Source: JAYFRL01 sp034925905 (GTDB taxonomy: Bacteria; Bacillota; Clostridia; Lachnospirales; Anaerotignaceae). Taken from it: a stretch of 64,000 bases of DNA. The notes below the pieces were generated by a model. That model was not told where the DNA came from and ran no database searches. It saw only the letters and a list, made by a program, of their open reading frames with translations. The translations under genes were made by a program, and so were the position numbers. The stretch lies in the NCBI GenBank assembly GCA_034925905.1, contig JAYFRL010000017.1, forward strand, positions 32,532-96,531, written 5' to 3'. Of the stretch, positions 50,987-59,304 are shown piece by piece (positions within the stretch are counted from its first letter, which is position 1; each line of letters starts with the position of its first letter).

Positions 50987-52924
50987 ATGCAAAAAAAGCT
51001 TCTATCTATTTTATTAGCGTTAACAATGACGTTTGGGCTGGCTGGCTGCGCGGTGAACTCAAACGACGGGGAAACGTCCACAGCTGAAGCTGATTATTCA
51101 ACCGAAATTTTCGGCAAAGACGTTATTACCATCAATATAACCACCAGCGAGGAAGACTGGGACTATCTGACAGAGAACGCCACCTCAAAGCCCTATATCA
51201 GCGCGGATGTGGAAATTGACGGCCTCACCTATGAGGACGTAGGCATTAAAACCAAGGGCAACACTTCGCTGACTCAGGTTGCCAACTCGGGCAGTGACCG
51301 ATATAGCCTGAAGATCAATTTTGACAAATATGTGGACGGGCAGGACTGCTATGGTCTGGATTCCCTCGTTCTCAACAATCTTTATAGCGACACAACCTAT
51401 CTCAAGGAATATATGTCCTACACCCTTATGGACTACATGGATATTCCGTCCTCACTCTATACCTTTGCGGATATCTATGTAAATGGTGAACACTATGGCT
51501 TTTTTCTTGCCCTTGAAGATGTAGATGAGAACTTCCTTGAGCGTAATTACGGCGAGGATTATACCGGCGAAGCGTACAAACCTGAAAGCATGGACATGGA
51601 GGATAACGGCGGCGATATGGGCGGAGGGGATAACGTCAAGGGCGGAAACATCGGCAACATGAGCTTCGATATCACAAGCCTGTTCACTTTGACTGACTCC
51701 ACCGGAAACGAGATCGAATGGTCTTCGGTGCTGCCGGATGGATTTGATGCGTCTGCCGTTGCCACCGTTACATATGCAGACGGAAGCACCACAGATTTTA
51801 GTATGAGAGAGCTCATGTCCGCCGATCTGTCGGGTATTGCCGCTCTGACGAATGAAAATGGTGTGACTGTCGATATTAGCGCGTACACGCTTAGCATGTC
51901 CGCGAACATGCCGCAGGCGGACGGCGGCATGCAGCGCCCCGGAGGTCAGGCAAGTGGTGATTCACAGACCAATGATAGAAACGAAGCTACACAGATACAA
52001 GGCAGTGAAAATGCCGGCGGCGGCATGCAAAACCCCGGTAACGGCGGAAAAGGCATGGATGGCGGTTCTTTGGGCGTTAACCTTGTGTATACCGATGATG
52101 AAATATCTAGCTACTCCAATATTTTCGATAATGCGATCACCGATGTGGACGAGGAGGACGAAACGCGTCTGATTGAGACGCTGAAAGCAATCAGTGAAGG
52201 GGAGAATCTCGAAGACTATATCAATGTTGACGAGGTGCTGCGCTATGCGGCGGTCAACGTGTTCCTCGTCAATCTGGACAGTTATTTTTCCAACATGGGA
52301 CACAACTACTGCCTCTATGAAGACGACGGACAACTGTCGATGATTCCGTGGGACTACAACCTTTCCTTTGGCACCTACAGCTCGTCCAACGCGTCGGACG
52401 CCATTAATTACGCCATCGACACCGTTTTCAGCGGAGTGAGCGCCGAGGATCGCCCGATCATCGGTCTTCTGCTGGAAAATGAAGAATATCTGGAACATTA
52501 CCACGAATATCTGTCGGAGTTGGTCGAGTACGTCACATCAGGACAGTTCGATGAAAAGGTCGATGCGGTCAGCTCAGTAATTGATAGCTATGTCCAGAAC
52601 GACACAACTTCCTTTGATGGCTACGATGCCTTCAAAACTGGCGTAGAGGCTTTAAAAACCTTCGCTTCCCTTCGGGCGGAAAGCGTTTCGGGTCAGCTCG
52701 ACGGCAGCATACCTTCCACGGAAGAAGAACAGGCTGACAGCGACGCGCTGATCGACGCTTCCGTGCTTAACCTTTCCGAACTGGGCGCCATGGGAGGCGG
52801 GAATCACCAGGGTGGGAATGACGGCTTCGGCGGAGGCGGCATGCCGTCCCGTGGGGATCAGGAAACGATGCCATTCGGTGAAGCTACCTCTGCACCCGGG
52901 TCGGATGATAGCCAGAACCCATAA
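50987..52924 (+). CDS. CotH-kinase family lipoprotein
   Basis: A 645-aa exported protein: signal LLSILLALTMTFGLAGCA with lipobox Cys ~21. The CotH domain shows VGIKTKGNTS, YSLKINFDKYVDGQDCYG, SLVLNNLYSDTTYLKEYMSY, YVNGEHYGFFLALEDVDENFLERNYG, and the metal-binding MIPWDYNLSFG. A beta-like domain and Gly/Met-rich linkers (GGGMQNPGNGGKGMDGG) interrupt it, and the C terminus is again Gly-rich. CotH phosphorylates spore-coat proteins on Ser in Bacillus; a surface role is likely here. ATG 50987 is 9 nt from CGGAGG. The gene is more GC-rich than its neighbours, suggesting transfer. Confidence 0.9.
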   Translation: MQKKLLSILLALTMTFGLAGCAVNSNDGETSTAEADYSTEIFGKDVITINITTSEEDWDYLTENATSKPYISADVEIDGLTYEDVGIKTKGNTSLTQVANSGSDRYSLKINFDKYVDGQDCYGLDSLVLNNLYSDTTYLKEYMSYTLMDYMDIPSSLYTFADIYVNGEHYGFFLALEDVDENFLERNYGEDYTGEAYKPESMDMEDNGGDMGGGDNVKGGNIGNMSFDITSLFTLTDSTGNEIEWSSVLPDGFDASAVATVTYADGSTTDFSMRELMSADLSGIAALTNENGVTVDISAYTLSMSANMPQADGGMQRPGGQASGDSQTNDRNEATQIQGSENAGGGMQNPGNGGKGMDGGSLGVNLVYTDDEISSYSNIFDNAITDVDEEDETRLIETLKAISEGENLEDYINVDEVLRYAAVNVFLVNLDSYFSNMGHNYCLYEDDGQLSMIPWDYNLSFGTYSSSNASDAINYAIDTVFSGVSAEDRPIIGLLLENEEYLEHYHEYLSELVEYVTSGQFDEKVDAVSSVIDSYVQNDTTSFDGYDAFKTGVEALKTFASLRAESVSGQLDGSIPSTEEEQADSDALIDASVLNLSELGAMGGGNHQGGNDGFGGGGMPSRGDQETMPFGEATSAPGSDDSQNP

Positions 52925-53056
52925 TAATGTATCACATTAATATGGCCTATATGACCTTTCGGGCATAAAAGCCGTTGGTCAAATTGGAGTCAGACTTTGT
53001 GATGGAACGTATGAATTTATAGTTTGGCAAATGATGAGCCGATAAACTCGGTTGAA

Positions 53057-53207
53057 TTATAGTATTATTTGCTTGATGCCCAAAAGCTTTTATTTTAAGC
53101 GGGTTTTCAAGTTTGTCGTTATGAATGCTCGTAACACCACGAAAGACTCTTAAATGTTTATAAATACAAAAGCAGGCTGACGATATGTCGGCCTGCTTTA
53201 CTTGTAC
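53057..53207. repeat. Dispersed intergenic repeat, copy 4 (full)
   Basis: TTATAGTATTATTTGCTTGATGCCCAAAAG... with AAGTTTGTCGTTATGAATGC and its weaker partner ATGTTTATAAATACAAA, then the strong stem GCAGGCTGAC/GTCGGCCTGC. Located 3' of the CotH gene. The remaining 52925-53056 and 53208-53289 hold no gene seen. Confidence 0.72.
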
Positions 53208-53289
53208 CTCAGCTTTGACACCGTTAGTATTTTGTGATGAAACAGCGGAAACACCTCTGTAAAGCCAATAAAATAGTTTTAATTAATTC

Positions 53290-53346
53290 TTGACTGCGCG
53301 CTGATTCTACGCTACAATATGAATGAATAATATTTTATTCATTCAT
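53290..53346 (+). promoter_or_regulatory. Promoter and TetR operator
   Basis: TTGACT (53290-53295), 17-nt spacer, TACAAT (53313-53318). Immediately downstream, ATGAATGAATAA (53319-53330) and TTATTCATTCAT (53335-53346) are perfect inverted 12-mers around TATT, covering the start site. This is a typical autoregulatory operator for the TetR gene that follows. Confidence 0.8.
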
Positions 53347-53369
53347 ATCTGTGCAAGGAGGCTGCGTTA

Positions 53370-53960
53370 TTGAACGAAAAAAAAGAAATTATTTTCCGTT
53401 GCGGCAAGGATTTATTCGAACGGAAGGGATATAAGGATACAAGCGTTGCCGAGATTATGAAACAGTCCGGTATGGCGACAGGGACATTTTATAATTACTA
53501 CACGTCTAAAGACGCGCTTTTTGCGGAGATATACAATCAAGAAAATGCAAAGCTCAAAAGAGTGATAATAGCGTCATTAAACATGGAAGACAGCCCCTTC
53601 GCCGTCATACAGGATGTGATCTTGAAAAATTACCGTGGAATGATGGAAAACCCCATATTGAGGGAATGGTACAATAAGGATGTTTTTCAGAAGATCGAAC
53701 AAAGCTTCCGCCAGGAAAACGGTCTGCTTCATGTGGACTTTCTGTATGATAAATTCATTGAAGTCGTCAGAAAATGGCAGGCTGAGGGGAAAATGCGTTC
53801 AGATATAAGTGCGGAAATGATCATGGCTATGTTTACAGCTCTGGTCAATGTAGATATACACAAGGAAGAAATCGGCCTTGACTATTTTCCTGTTGTGCTT
53901 GAATACCTGATGGAGTTCACGGTGAAAGGACTGACATCGCATGAAGATCGGAAAGCATAG
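53370..53960 (+). CDS. TetR/AcrR-family repressor
   Basis: A 196-aa regulator: the N-terminal HTH reads GKDLFERKGYKDTSVAEIMKQSGMATGTFYNYYTSKDALFAEIY, followed by an all-helical ligand domain. Start is TTG 53370 with AAGGAGG. It lies directly below a perfect palindrome (53319-53346) and overlaps the FMN-binding gene by 20 bases, so it probably represses its own operon and senses a compound handled by it. Confidence 0.92.
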   Translation: MNEKKEIIFRCGKDLFERKGYKDTSVAEIMKQSGMATGTFYNYYTSKDALFAEIYNQENAKLKRVIIASLNMEDSPFAVIQDVILKNYRGMMENPILREWYNKDVFQKIEQSFRQENGLLHVDFLYDKFIEVVRKWQAEGKMRSDISAEMIMAMFTALVNVDIHKEEIGLDYFPVVLEYLMEFTVKGLTSHEDRKA

Positions 53961-54399
53961 TAGCAGAAAAGTTCGAATTTGGTATATAGTGATTGGAATA
54001 ACCGCTTTTTTTACAGGGCTTGTGGGCATCGCTCTGCTTGCGACGGCACCGGGTCGCGCCGAGGTCGCTGGCTTAACCTTTTCCAACATTGAGTTTGCTC
54101 AATTGAGCGACGGGACATATGTCGGAGAATACAAAGGCATTAAGGACAATTCCAGGGACACTATGGTAGAGATTACCATCTCAGATGGCAATCTTGTGCA
54201 GATTAAAGCAGTCGGAGGTGCTTTTGCAGAAGGCAAACAAGCAAACGAAATCAGCGGAGGCAAGTCGCTTGACAATCTTTTCAATAGCGTAATGGAAAAC
54301 CAGACGCTGAACGTAGACGCCATCAGCGGCGCAACTCTGACCTCAAAATCCTATCTCAAGGCTGTGGAGAACGCGCTGAGCGAAGCACAGTCCAGATAA
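53941..54399 (+). CDS. FMN-binding domain membrane protein
   Basis: A 152-aa protein with one N-terminal membrane helix (~12-34, VIGITAFFTGLVGIALLAT) and an extracytoplasmic FMN_bind domain: DGTYVGEYKG, MVEITISDGNLVQIKAVGG and DAISGATLTSKSYLKAVENAL. The SGAT motif is the covalent FMN attachment site (Thr), as in RnfG/NqrC. It needs a flavin transferase supplied elsewhere. Second gene of the TetR operon. Confidence 0.9.
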   Translation: MKIGKHSSRKVRIWYIVIGITAFFTGLVGIALLATAPGRAEVAGLTFSNIEFAQLSDGTYVGEYKGIKDNSRDTMVEITISDGNLVQIKAVGGAFAEGKQANEISGGKSLDNLFNSVMENQTLNVDAISGATLTSKSYLKAVENALSEAQSR

Positions 54400-54416
54400 T
54401 GAAAGGAGCATTCTTT

Positions 54417-54959
54417 ATGAGCATTACCATTATTTCCTATTCTATGACTGGCAACAATAACACCTTGGCTTCAAAGATAGCTAATGCGCTGTCAACTGAG
54501 CATGTCAAAATAACGGAACCAAAAAAGCGTGGTTACGGTACAATTACCTTTGATCTGCTGTTTCGAAGAACGCCGCGGGTTTTTCCCGGACCTGAGACGC
54601 TGAGTCAATACGATGAAGTGATTTTTGTGGCACCCGTATGGATGGGGCAACCAGCTTTTCCATTGCGGGCATACCTGAAATTTCTGAAAGCACACCCGCA
54701 TAAATATGGCTTTGTCACGATCAGTGGCGGCTCGCTGAACCCGAATCCAAAGCTTCGAGACAACATTACAAGGCTTGCAGGAAACGCTCCGTCGGTCTTT
54801 GTAGCCATGTACATCGCCGATCTCATGCCTAAGGAACTTGAAATCAATCCAAAGTCAGTTGAGAGCTATCACCTGACAGATAAGGATATGGAATCTTTGA
54901 CAAAAACGGCGGTCAACGAGATAAATAAATGTTTTGGGACTAAGGCGCAACGAGTATGA
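54417..54959 (+). CDS. Flavodoxin-like protein
   Basis: A 180-aa cytoplasmic protein: ITIISYSMTGNNNTLASKIANAL carries the FMN phosphate loop (SMTGNN), VIFVAPVWMGQPAFPLRAYL is the second flavin loop, and YGFVTISGGSLNPN the third. ATG 54417 follows GAAAGGAG by 8 nt. It probably exchanges electrons with the upstream FMN-binding membrane protein or with a partner enzyme. Its stop overlaps the next start (ATGA). Confidence 0.85.
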   Translation: MSITIISYSMTGNNNTLASKIANALSTEHVKITEPKKRGYGTITFDLLFRRTPRVFPGPETLSQYDEVIFVAPVWMGQPAFPLRAYLKFLKAHPHKYGFVTISGGSLNPNPKLRDNITRLAGNAPSVFVAMYIADLMPKELEINPKSVESYHLTDKDMESLTKTAVNEINKCFGTKAQRV

Positions 54960-55771
54960 AGATATCGTTGACAGAGCAAATGGAAACCCTATTAATTCCC
55001 CTGTATGGCAGAGCCCAGATGAGCAAGAAGGGCTTATTTAAGGATCGTGATGCAGAATATGCAATTACGCAGCTTGACTATGATTTTTCGAAACTTAATA
55101 TTCAAGAAAAAACACAAATGATGCTTTCAATCCGAAGCGCACAAATAGATGATTATTCCGCAAAATACCTCCGGGAGCATCCCGATAGCACTGTAGTCTA
55201 CCTTGGCTGCGGGTTGGATGCAAGAGCACATAGGCTAAATGTTTACGCAAAATTATGGTATGATTTAGATTATCCGCAAGTCATAAACATAAAGAAACAG
55301 TTCTATGTTGAAACGGTAAATTATAAATATATTCCGTCAACGGTAACTAATTGGGACTGGCTGGATCGTGTTGAATGTAACTGCCGCCCCGTTCTCGTTA
55401 TTGCAGAGGGATTGCTGATGTATCTAAATGAACAGGACATAAAGTTGCTATTTATAAATTTACGTGACAGCTTTAAAAATGTCACCTTTATTTTTGATGC
55501 GTATTCGGAGTTTACTGCAAAACAAGCAAAGAAGCATCCTTCTTTGAAAAAAACGGGGGCCAATATCCAGTGGGGGGTTGATTCATTCAAGACAATTGAG
55601 TCGTTCGGCAACGGCATTGTCCACATAAAAACTATTTACCTAACTGATAGTAACACGATCCCAAATTTACCTTTGGGGTATCGTATTATGTTCAAGTTGG
55701 CGGATAAATTCAAAGCCGTGAAGGAAGCCCATCGAATATTTGTAATGGAGCTTACCTCTTGCCCGAACTGA
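54956..55771 (+). CDS. LCMT-type SAM-dependent methyltransferase
   Basis: A 271-aa leucine-carboxyl-methyltransferase-like protein. TVVYLGCGLDARAHRL is motif I; WYDLDYPQVINIKK is motif II with the acidic Asp; VLVIAEGLLMYLNEQDIKLLF is the family's conserved EG-x-YL element. Bacterial members often act in natural-product or tetracenomycin-type pathways; target unknown. Start overlaps the flavodoxin stop. Fourth gene of the TetR operon. Confidence 0.88.
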   Translation: MKISLTEQMETLLIPLYGRAQMSKKGLFKDRDAEYAITQLDYDFSKLNIQEKTQMMLSIRSAQIDDYSAKYLREHPDSTVVYLGCGLDARAHRLNVYAKLWYDLDYPQVINIKKQFYVETVNYKYIPSTVTNWDWLDRVECNCRPVLVIAEGLLMYLNEQDIKLLFINLRDSFKNVTFIFDAYSEFTAKQAKKHPSLKKTGANIQWGVDSFKTIESFGNGIVHIKTIYLTDSNTIPNLPLGYRIMFKLADKFKAVKEAHRIFVMELTSCPN

Positions 55772-55815
55772 AAAAGTGCAGATCTGGCAAAATTCAATTT
55801 ATCAGTATAATTGGC

Positions 55816-55917
55816 TTATACAATGGCGTAATATCCGTTTGCCTGATGCCAAAAGACTTTTATTTTATGGGGGTTTCCGAGTTTGTCGTTATGAACATTC
55901 GTATCAGTTAAATGAAG
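55816..55917. repeat. Dispersed intergenic repeat, copy 5 (left part only)
   Basis: TACAATGGCGTAATATCCGT, GCCTGATGCCAAAAGACTTT and CCGAGTTTGTCGTTATGAAC match the other copies; the right half with the terminator stem is absent after ATGAAG (55912). Confidence 0.75.
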
Positions 55918-55943
55918 CCCGGTTTTATTTGGGTGTTTGCATT

Positions 55944-55986
55944 GTTGAAAATAAGAGAAAAACAACATATAATATATATGTTGTTT
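55944..55986 (+). promoter_or_regulatory. Promoter with a 29-bp palindrome over the -10 element
   Basis: TTGAAA (55944-55949), 17-nt spacer, TATAAT (55967-55972). AAAACAACATATA (55958-55970) and TATATGTTGTTTT (55974-55986) are perfect inverted 13-mers around three bases. This is a likely operator for the HTH protein encoded at 56103. A further stem, TTTTAGGCA (55998) with TGCCTAAAA (56055), lies in the leader. Confidence 0.7.
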
Positions 55987-56102
55987 TATTTTGGTATATT
56001 TTAGGCATGGGACAAACATCTTGCGTGGGTAACGAATAGGCATTGGGAAGATAGTGCCTAAAAATATAATAAGACCCTGAAGCAAAGAAGGAAGTGGACG
56101 GC

Positions 56103-56555
56103 ATGGGTGAAAAAACAAATAAAAGCAGAACCAGCGCATTATTTAAGCTGCTTTTTAAGGCATCAAACCTGGAACAGTTTATGAAAAAACATGAAGAAGA
56201 AATTAATCTTCCGCCTTTTAGCGAATACATAACAAAGCTTTGTGAAAAAAAAGGGCAAGTGCCGGAGCAGATAATAAAGTGGGCAAACATTGAACGCTCA
56301 TTTGGGCATCAGCTTTTTAAAGGGACAAGGAACCCTTCAAGGGATACGGTTTTGCAATTAGCCTTTGGGTTCAAAACCGATATTGATACGGCTCAGGAAC
56401 TCTTAAAATACGCGAGGATGAGCCCTCTTTATCCACGGGTGAAGCGAGACGCTGCAATCCTTTATTGCCTTAATAACTGTTTTACTATTATAGAAACGCA
56501 AAATGTGCTTCATGAAATGGAATTACCGTTAATTGGGGGGAGTAAAGCAAGATGA
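56103..56555 (+). CDS. Small HTH-like protein, probable kinase partner
   Basis: A 150-aa protein. The middle (FSEYITKLCEKKGQVPEQIIKWANIERSFGHQLFKGTRNPSRDTVLQLAFGF) looks like an XRE-type helix-turn-helix, followed by a helical tail (DIDTAQELLKYARMSPLYPRVKRDAAILYCL). Such proteins are found immediately upstream of Ser/Thr kinase genes in Clostridia, as here (ATGA overlap with 56552), so it may be the kinase substrate or its transcriptional output. The palindrome at 55958 would be its own operator. Confidence 0.75.
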   Translation: MGEKTNKSRTSALFKLLFKASNLEQFMKKHEEEINLPPFSEYITKLCEKKGQVPEQIIKWANIERSFGHQLFKGTRNPSRDTVLQLAFGFKTDIDTAQELLKYARMSPLYPRVKRDAAILYCLNNCFTIIETQNVLHEMELPLIGGSKAR

Positions 56556-57934
56556 GTGATATAAAAGAGGCGGTTAGCAATATTGAAGATGCTTTTGACG
56601 GATTTCATTATCCTGCTGATTTCCTTAAAAAATATGACCAGTTGGAATATCTGGCGGGGAGCCATGGCACGGAAACCTTTTTAGTAAAGAAAAAAGAAGG
56701 TAAAAGTTTTTATGTGGCTAAATGCTATGATAAAGATTTCTATTCCTTTGTGCAGGAAAGCAATATTTTAAAATCGCTGCATCACAGCGGTTTGCCGGCC
56801 TTTGAGGATGAATTTGAAAACGATGCTATTATTTGCATTGTGCGTGAATATATTGAGGGCAAGCCGTTAAACCTTTATATAATGGAGAACAACCCTGCAA
56901 ATGAAAAAATTATTGATATAAGCATCCAGCTTTGCGATATACTTATTTATCTCCACAATCAGAAAACGCCCGTTATCCATAGGGATATAAAGCCGCAGAA
57001 CATAATAATTAAAGCAGACGGAAATATTGTGCTTATTGATTTTGATATAGCGAGGGTATATAACGGCGAATCGGAATCGGATACGCAGTTTTTCGGTACA
57101 AAGGGATATGCACCTCCAGAGCAGTATGGTTTTTCACAGACTGATTCACGCGCGGACATTTATTCCTTTGGAGTGCTGCTGCGCTATATGCTAACTGGGA
57201 GCGAGAGAGAAAACCCTAACATCCAAATATATAAGCCGCTGGAGAAAATTATAAAAAAATGCACCGCTTTTGCTCCGAAAGAACGCTTTAATAATGCTGA
57301 AGCATTAAAAAAAGCATTGCTGTCGGCTAATCCGAAAGCGCAGATAATGCGTAAAACACTTATAAGCCTTTGCGTAGCTTCTTTTATTGCTTTGTGCGTG
57401 TTTGCCGGTGTTAAATGGTATGAATATGCAACCTTCAAGCCTTTTGCCGAAGGGAACATACCCGCTGTTTTAACGGATGAGGAAAGGATTCCCGATGCAG
57501 TTTCATATATGAAAGATAAATATGGCACAAATCTTTTTGACGATACCGAAAGCTATGCCGATATCGGGTTTGTTAAAACAGTGTTAACCGACGTATACGG
57601 ATATGACAGCAATTATGTCTATGCCTTGCCTGAAGAAGGACCTCCGCATGAAAGCGACAAGAATTTCCTCCCCTGGGGTATGGGGGACGAACAGTATGTT
57701 GCCAGGGATGTTATGGTGTATGTTGCTGTAAAAATATATTGGATAGACAAGGTTTCAGATTATTCAAGTCTTAAAGATGACAACGGATATTACCCCGGCG
57801 TACGGGTTGCGGTTGCTTTTGCCGAAGAAGCGGGAATATTAACAGGAGTAGGGCGCCCGGAAGACATAACAAAAGGCGAGGTAGCCGTGTTGCTGGCGAA
57901 TGCTGACAGGGTTTTTGAGGCGGCCAAAGAATAA
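56552..57934 (+). CDS. Membrane Ser/Thr protein kinase with extracytoplasmic SLH-like domain
   Basis: A 460-aa receptor-like kinase. Residues ~30-265 are the kinase: FYVAKCYD (Lys57), VREYIEGKPL hinge, HRDIKPQN catalytic loop, a DFD in place of DFG (LIDFDIARVY), GTKGYAPPEQY and DIYSFGVLL. The glycine-rich loop is degenerate (LAGSHGTETFLV). A membrane helix follows (~272-290, LISLCVASFIALCVFAGV), then ~165 extracytoplasmic residues with an SLH-like end (VRVAVAFAEEAGILTGVG, DITKGEVAVLLANADRVFE). It could sense the wall or S-layer and signal to the HTH partner. Start overlaps the upstream stop. Confidence 0.88.
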   Translation: MSDIKEAVSNIEDAFDGFHYPADFLKKYDQLEYLAGSHGTETFLVKKKEGKSFYVAKCYDKDFYSFVQESNILKSLHHSGLPAFEDEFENDAIICIVREYIEGKPLNLYIMENNPANEKIIDISIQLCDILIYLHNQKTPVIHRDIKPQNIIIKADGNIVLIDFDIARVYNGESESDTQFFGTKGYAPPEQYGFSQTDSRADIYSFGVLLRYMLTGSERENPNIQIYKPLEKIIKKCTAFAPKERFNNAEALKKALLSANPKAQIMRKTLISLCVASFIALCVFAGVKWYEYATFKPFAEGNIPAVLTDEERIPDAVSYMKDKYGTNLFDDTESYADIGFVKTVLTDVYGYDSNYVYALPEEGPPHESDKNFLPWGMGDEQYVARDVMVYVAVKIYWIDKVSDYSSLKDDNGYYPGVRVAVAFAEEAGILTGVGRPEDITKGEVAVLLANADRVFEAAKE

Positions 57935-57950
57935 AATATAAAAAATTTAA

Positions 57951-57977
57951 AAGGTGGGCTGACAGCCCACCTTTTTT
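57951..57977 (+). terminator. Terminator after the kinase gene
   Basis: AAGGTGGGCT pairs with AGCCCACCTT around GAC, followed by TTTT. Confidence 0.9.
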
Positions 57978-58002
57978 CCTTCGCTTTTTTGTAAAATGAT
58001 TG

Positions 58003-58013
58003 TGTCAATGACA
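58003..58013. promoter_or_regulatory. Small palindrome upstream of the SLH gene
   Basis: TGTCAATGACA is a perfect 11-bp palindrome, followed by another TGACA (58017). It may be a regulator site for the 58046 gene; evidence is slight. Confidence 0.3.
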
Positions 58014-58045
58014 AAATGACAATTTAAAAAAAGGAGAATAAAGTT

Positions 58046-59254
58046 ATGAAGAAAAAAGCTAAGAATATTTTTACCCTTGTTTTGGCGTTAGTTTTAAGTT
58101 TTACAATGCTTATGCCTACCTATGCGTCAAGCAATACGCAGGCGGAAATACAAGCATCAGCCTTAAAGCAGCTTAGGTTGTTTAAAGGAGTGTCCGCAAA
58201 TAATTTTGACCTTGACAGAGCGCCCACGCGTACGGAGGCTATGATAATGCTTATAAGCATACTTGGCCAGCAATCAAAGGCTGCAAACGGCAGCTGGACG
58301 CATCCGTTTACGGATGTGGCATCGTGGGCAGACAAATATATAGGCTATGCCTATGAAAACGGGCTTACAAAAGGTATGTCCGCGACCGAGTATGGGTCAG
58401 GAAACGCCGATTCGGATATGTATCTTACTTTTATGCTCCGTACACTTGGTTACAGCGATTCCGCAGGCGACTTTAGCTGGGACGCTCCTGATACCCTTGC
58501 TTCTTCCTGCGGTATCCTTCCAAGCGGATTAAATAGCCAAAATTTCATGCGTGCAGATGCCGTGCTTGTGTCTTGGGCAGCGCTTAAAGCCAAAATGAAA
58601 GATGGAAGCCAGACTTTATCCGAGAAGCTTATGGATATGGGGGCGTTTAATTCTGAAGAATATAAAGCTGCAACATTATTTGCAGATGAAAACGGCGGCG
58701 TTGTTGTATCTGATTTTGCCGGATTTGAAACGGCTGTTAACAATGAAAATGTCAAAGTAATACAAATTGCTTCTGATATTGATATACCTGGGGAGCTTTT
58801 TGTTGACCGCGAGAATGGGCCTGAAACATTAATATATGTTAAAGAAGGCGTAACGCTTACAATAGGCGGAGAATTTACAACGGTTGGATGTTTTGTTACA
58901 AACGACGGCACGATATCAATAAGCGGAACATTTGACCGGGGAATCAGCAACTTTACAAACAACGGGACTGTGACGGTTAAAAACGGAGGCACATTTGCAT
59001 CGGGCATGTCGGATACTTACAACTACGGCACCATTTCCACGGATAACGGCGGGAATCTTTCAATTGACCGCGGCACACAGTTTCATAATTATGGCAATAT
59101 AAAAAACAACGGTTATACTTACATTGATAACGGCGGAAGCCTCTTTAATGGTACAGGTAAAATCGCAAACGACGGGACAATGGACATAGTCTCATATTTT
59201 TCAGGGGACACAGCAGGCATAACAGGAAGCGGAACAGTAAACGACAAGAGATAA
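58046..59254 (+). CDS. SLH-domain secreted surface protein
   Basis: A 402-aa secreted protein. The signal peptide ends near MPTYASS (residue ~27). Residues ~35-195 are SLH-like (APTRTEAMIMLISILG, WTHPFTDVASWADKYIGYAYENGLTKGMS, YLTFMLRTLGYS). The C-terminal ~170 residues are short Asn/Gly-rich beta repeats: FVTNDGTISISGTF, FTNNGTVTVKNGGTF, YNYGTISTDNGGNLSI, probably a small beta-helix. It would attach to the cell wall by SLH. It sits between the kinase and the 59305 regulator, which may control it. Confidence 0.82.
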   Translation: MKKKAKNIFTLVLALVLSFTMLMPTYASSNTQAEIQASALKQLRLFKGVSANNFDLDRAPTRTEAMIMLISILGQQSKAANGSWTHPFTDVASWADKYIGYAYENGLTKGMSATEYGSGNADSDMYLTFMLRTLGYSDSAGDFSWDAPDTLASSCGILPSGLNSQNFMRADAVLVSWAALKAKMKDGSQTLSEKLMDMGAFNSEEYKAATLFADENGGVVVSDFAGFETAVNNENVKVIQIASDIDIPGELFVDRENGPETLIYVKEGVTLTIGGEFTTVGCFVTNDGTISISGTFDRGISNFTNNGTVTVKNGGTFASGMSDTYNYGTISTDNGGNLSIDRGTQFHNYGNIKNNGYTYIDNGGSLFNGTGKIANDGTMDIVSYFSGDTAGITGSGTVNDKR

Positions 59255-59304
59255 TAAATATAACGTGATTCTAAAAAAATATCCTTGGAAAGGGGGGAAG
59301 ACCT

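Noticed and set aside
47951..55917. Dispersed repeats as a CRISPR array or classical integron attC sites
   Set aside because: Spacing is one to three kilobases with whole genes between, far beyond CRISPR. I found no RYYYAAC/GTTRRRY pair at the expected places and no integrase gene.
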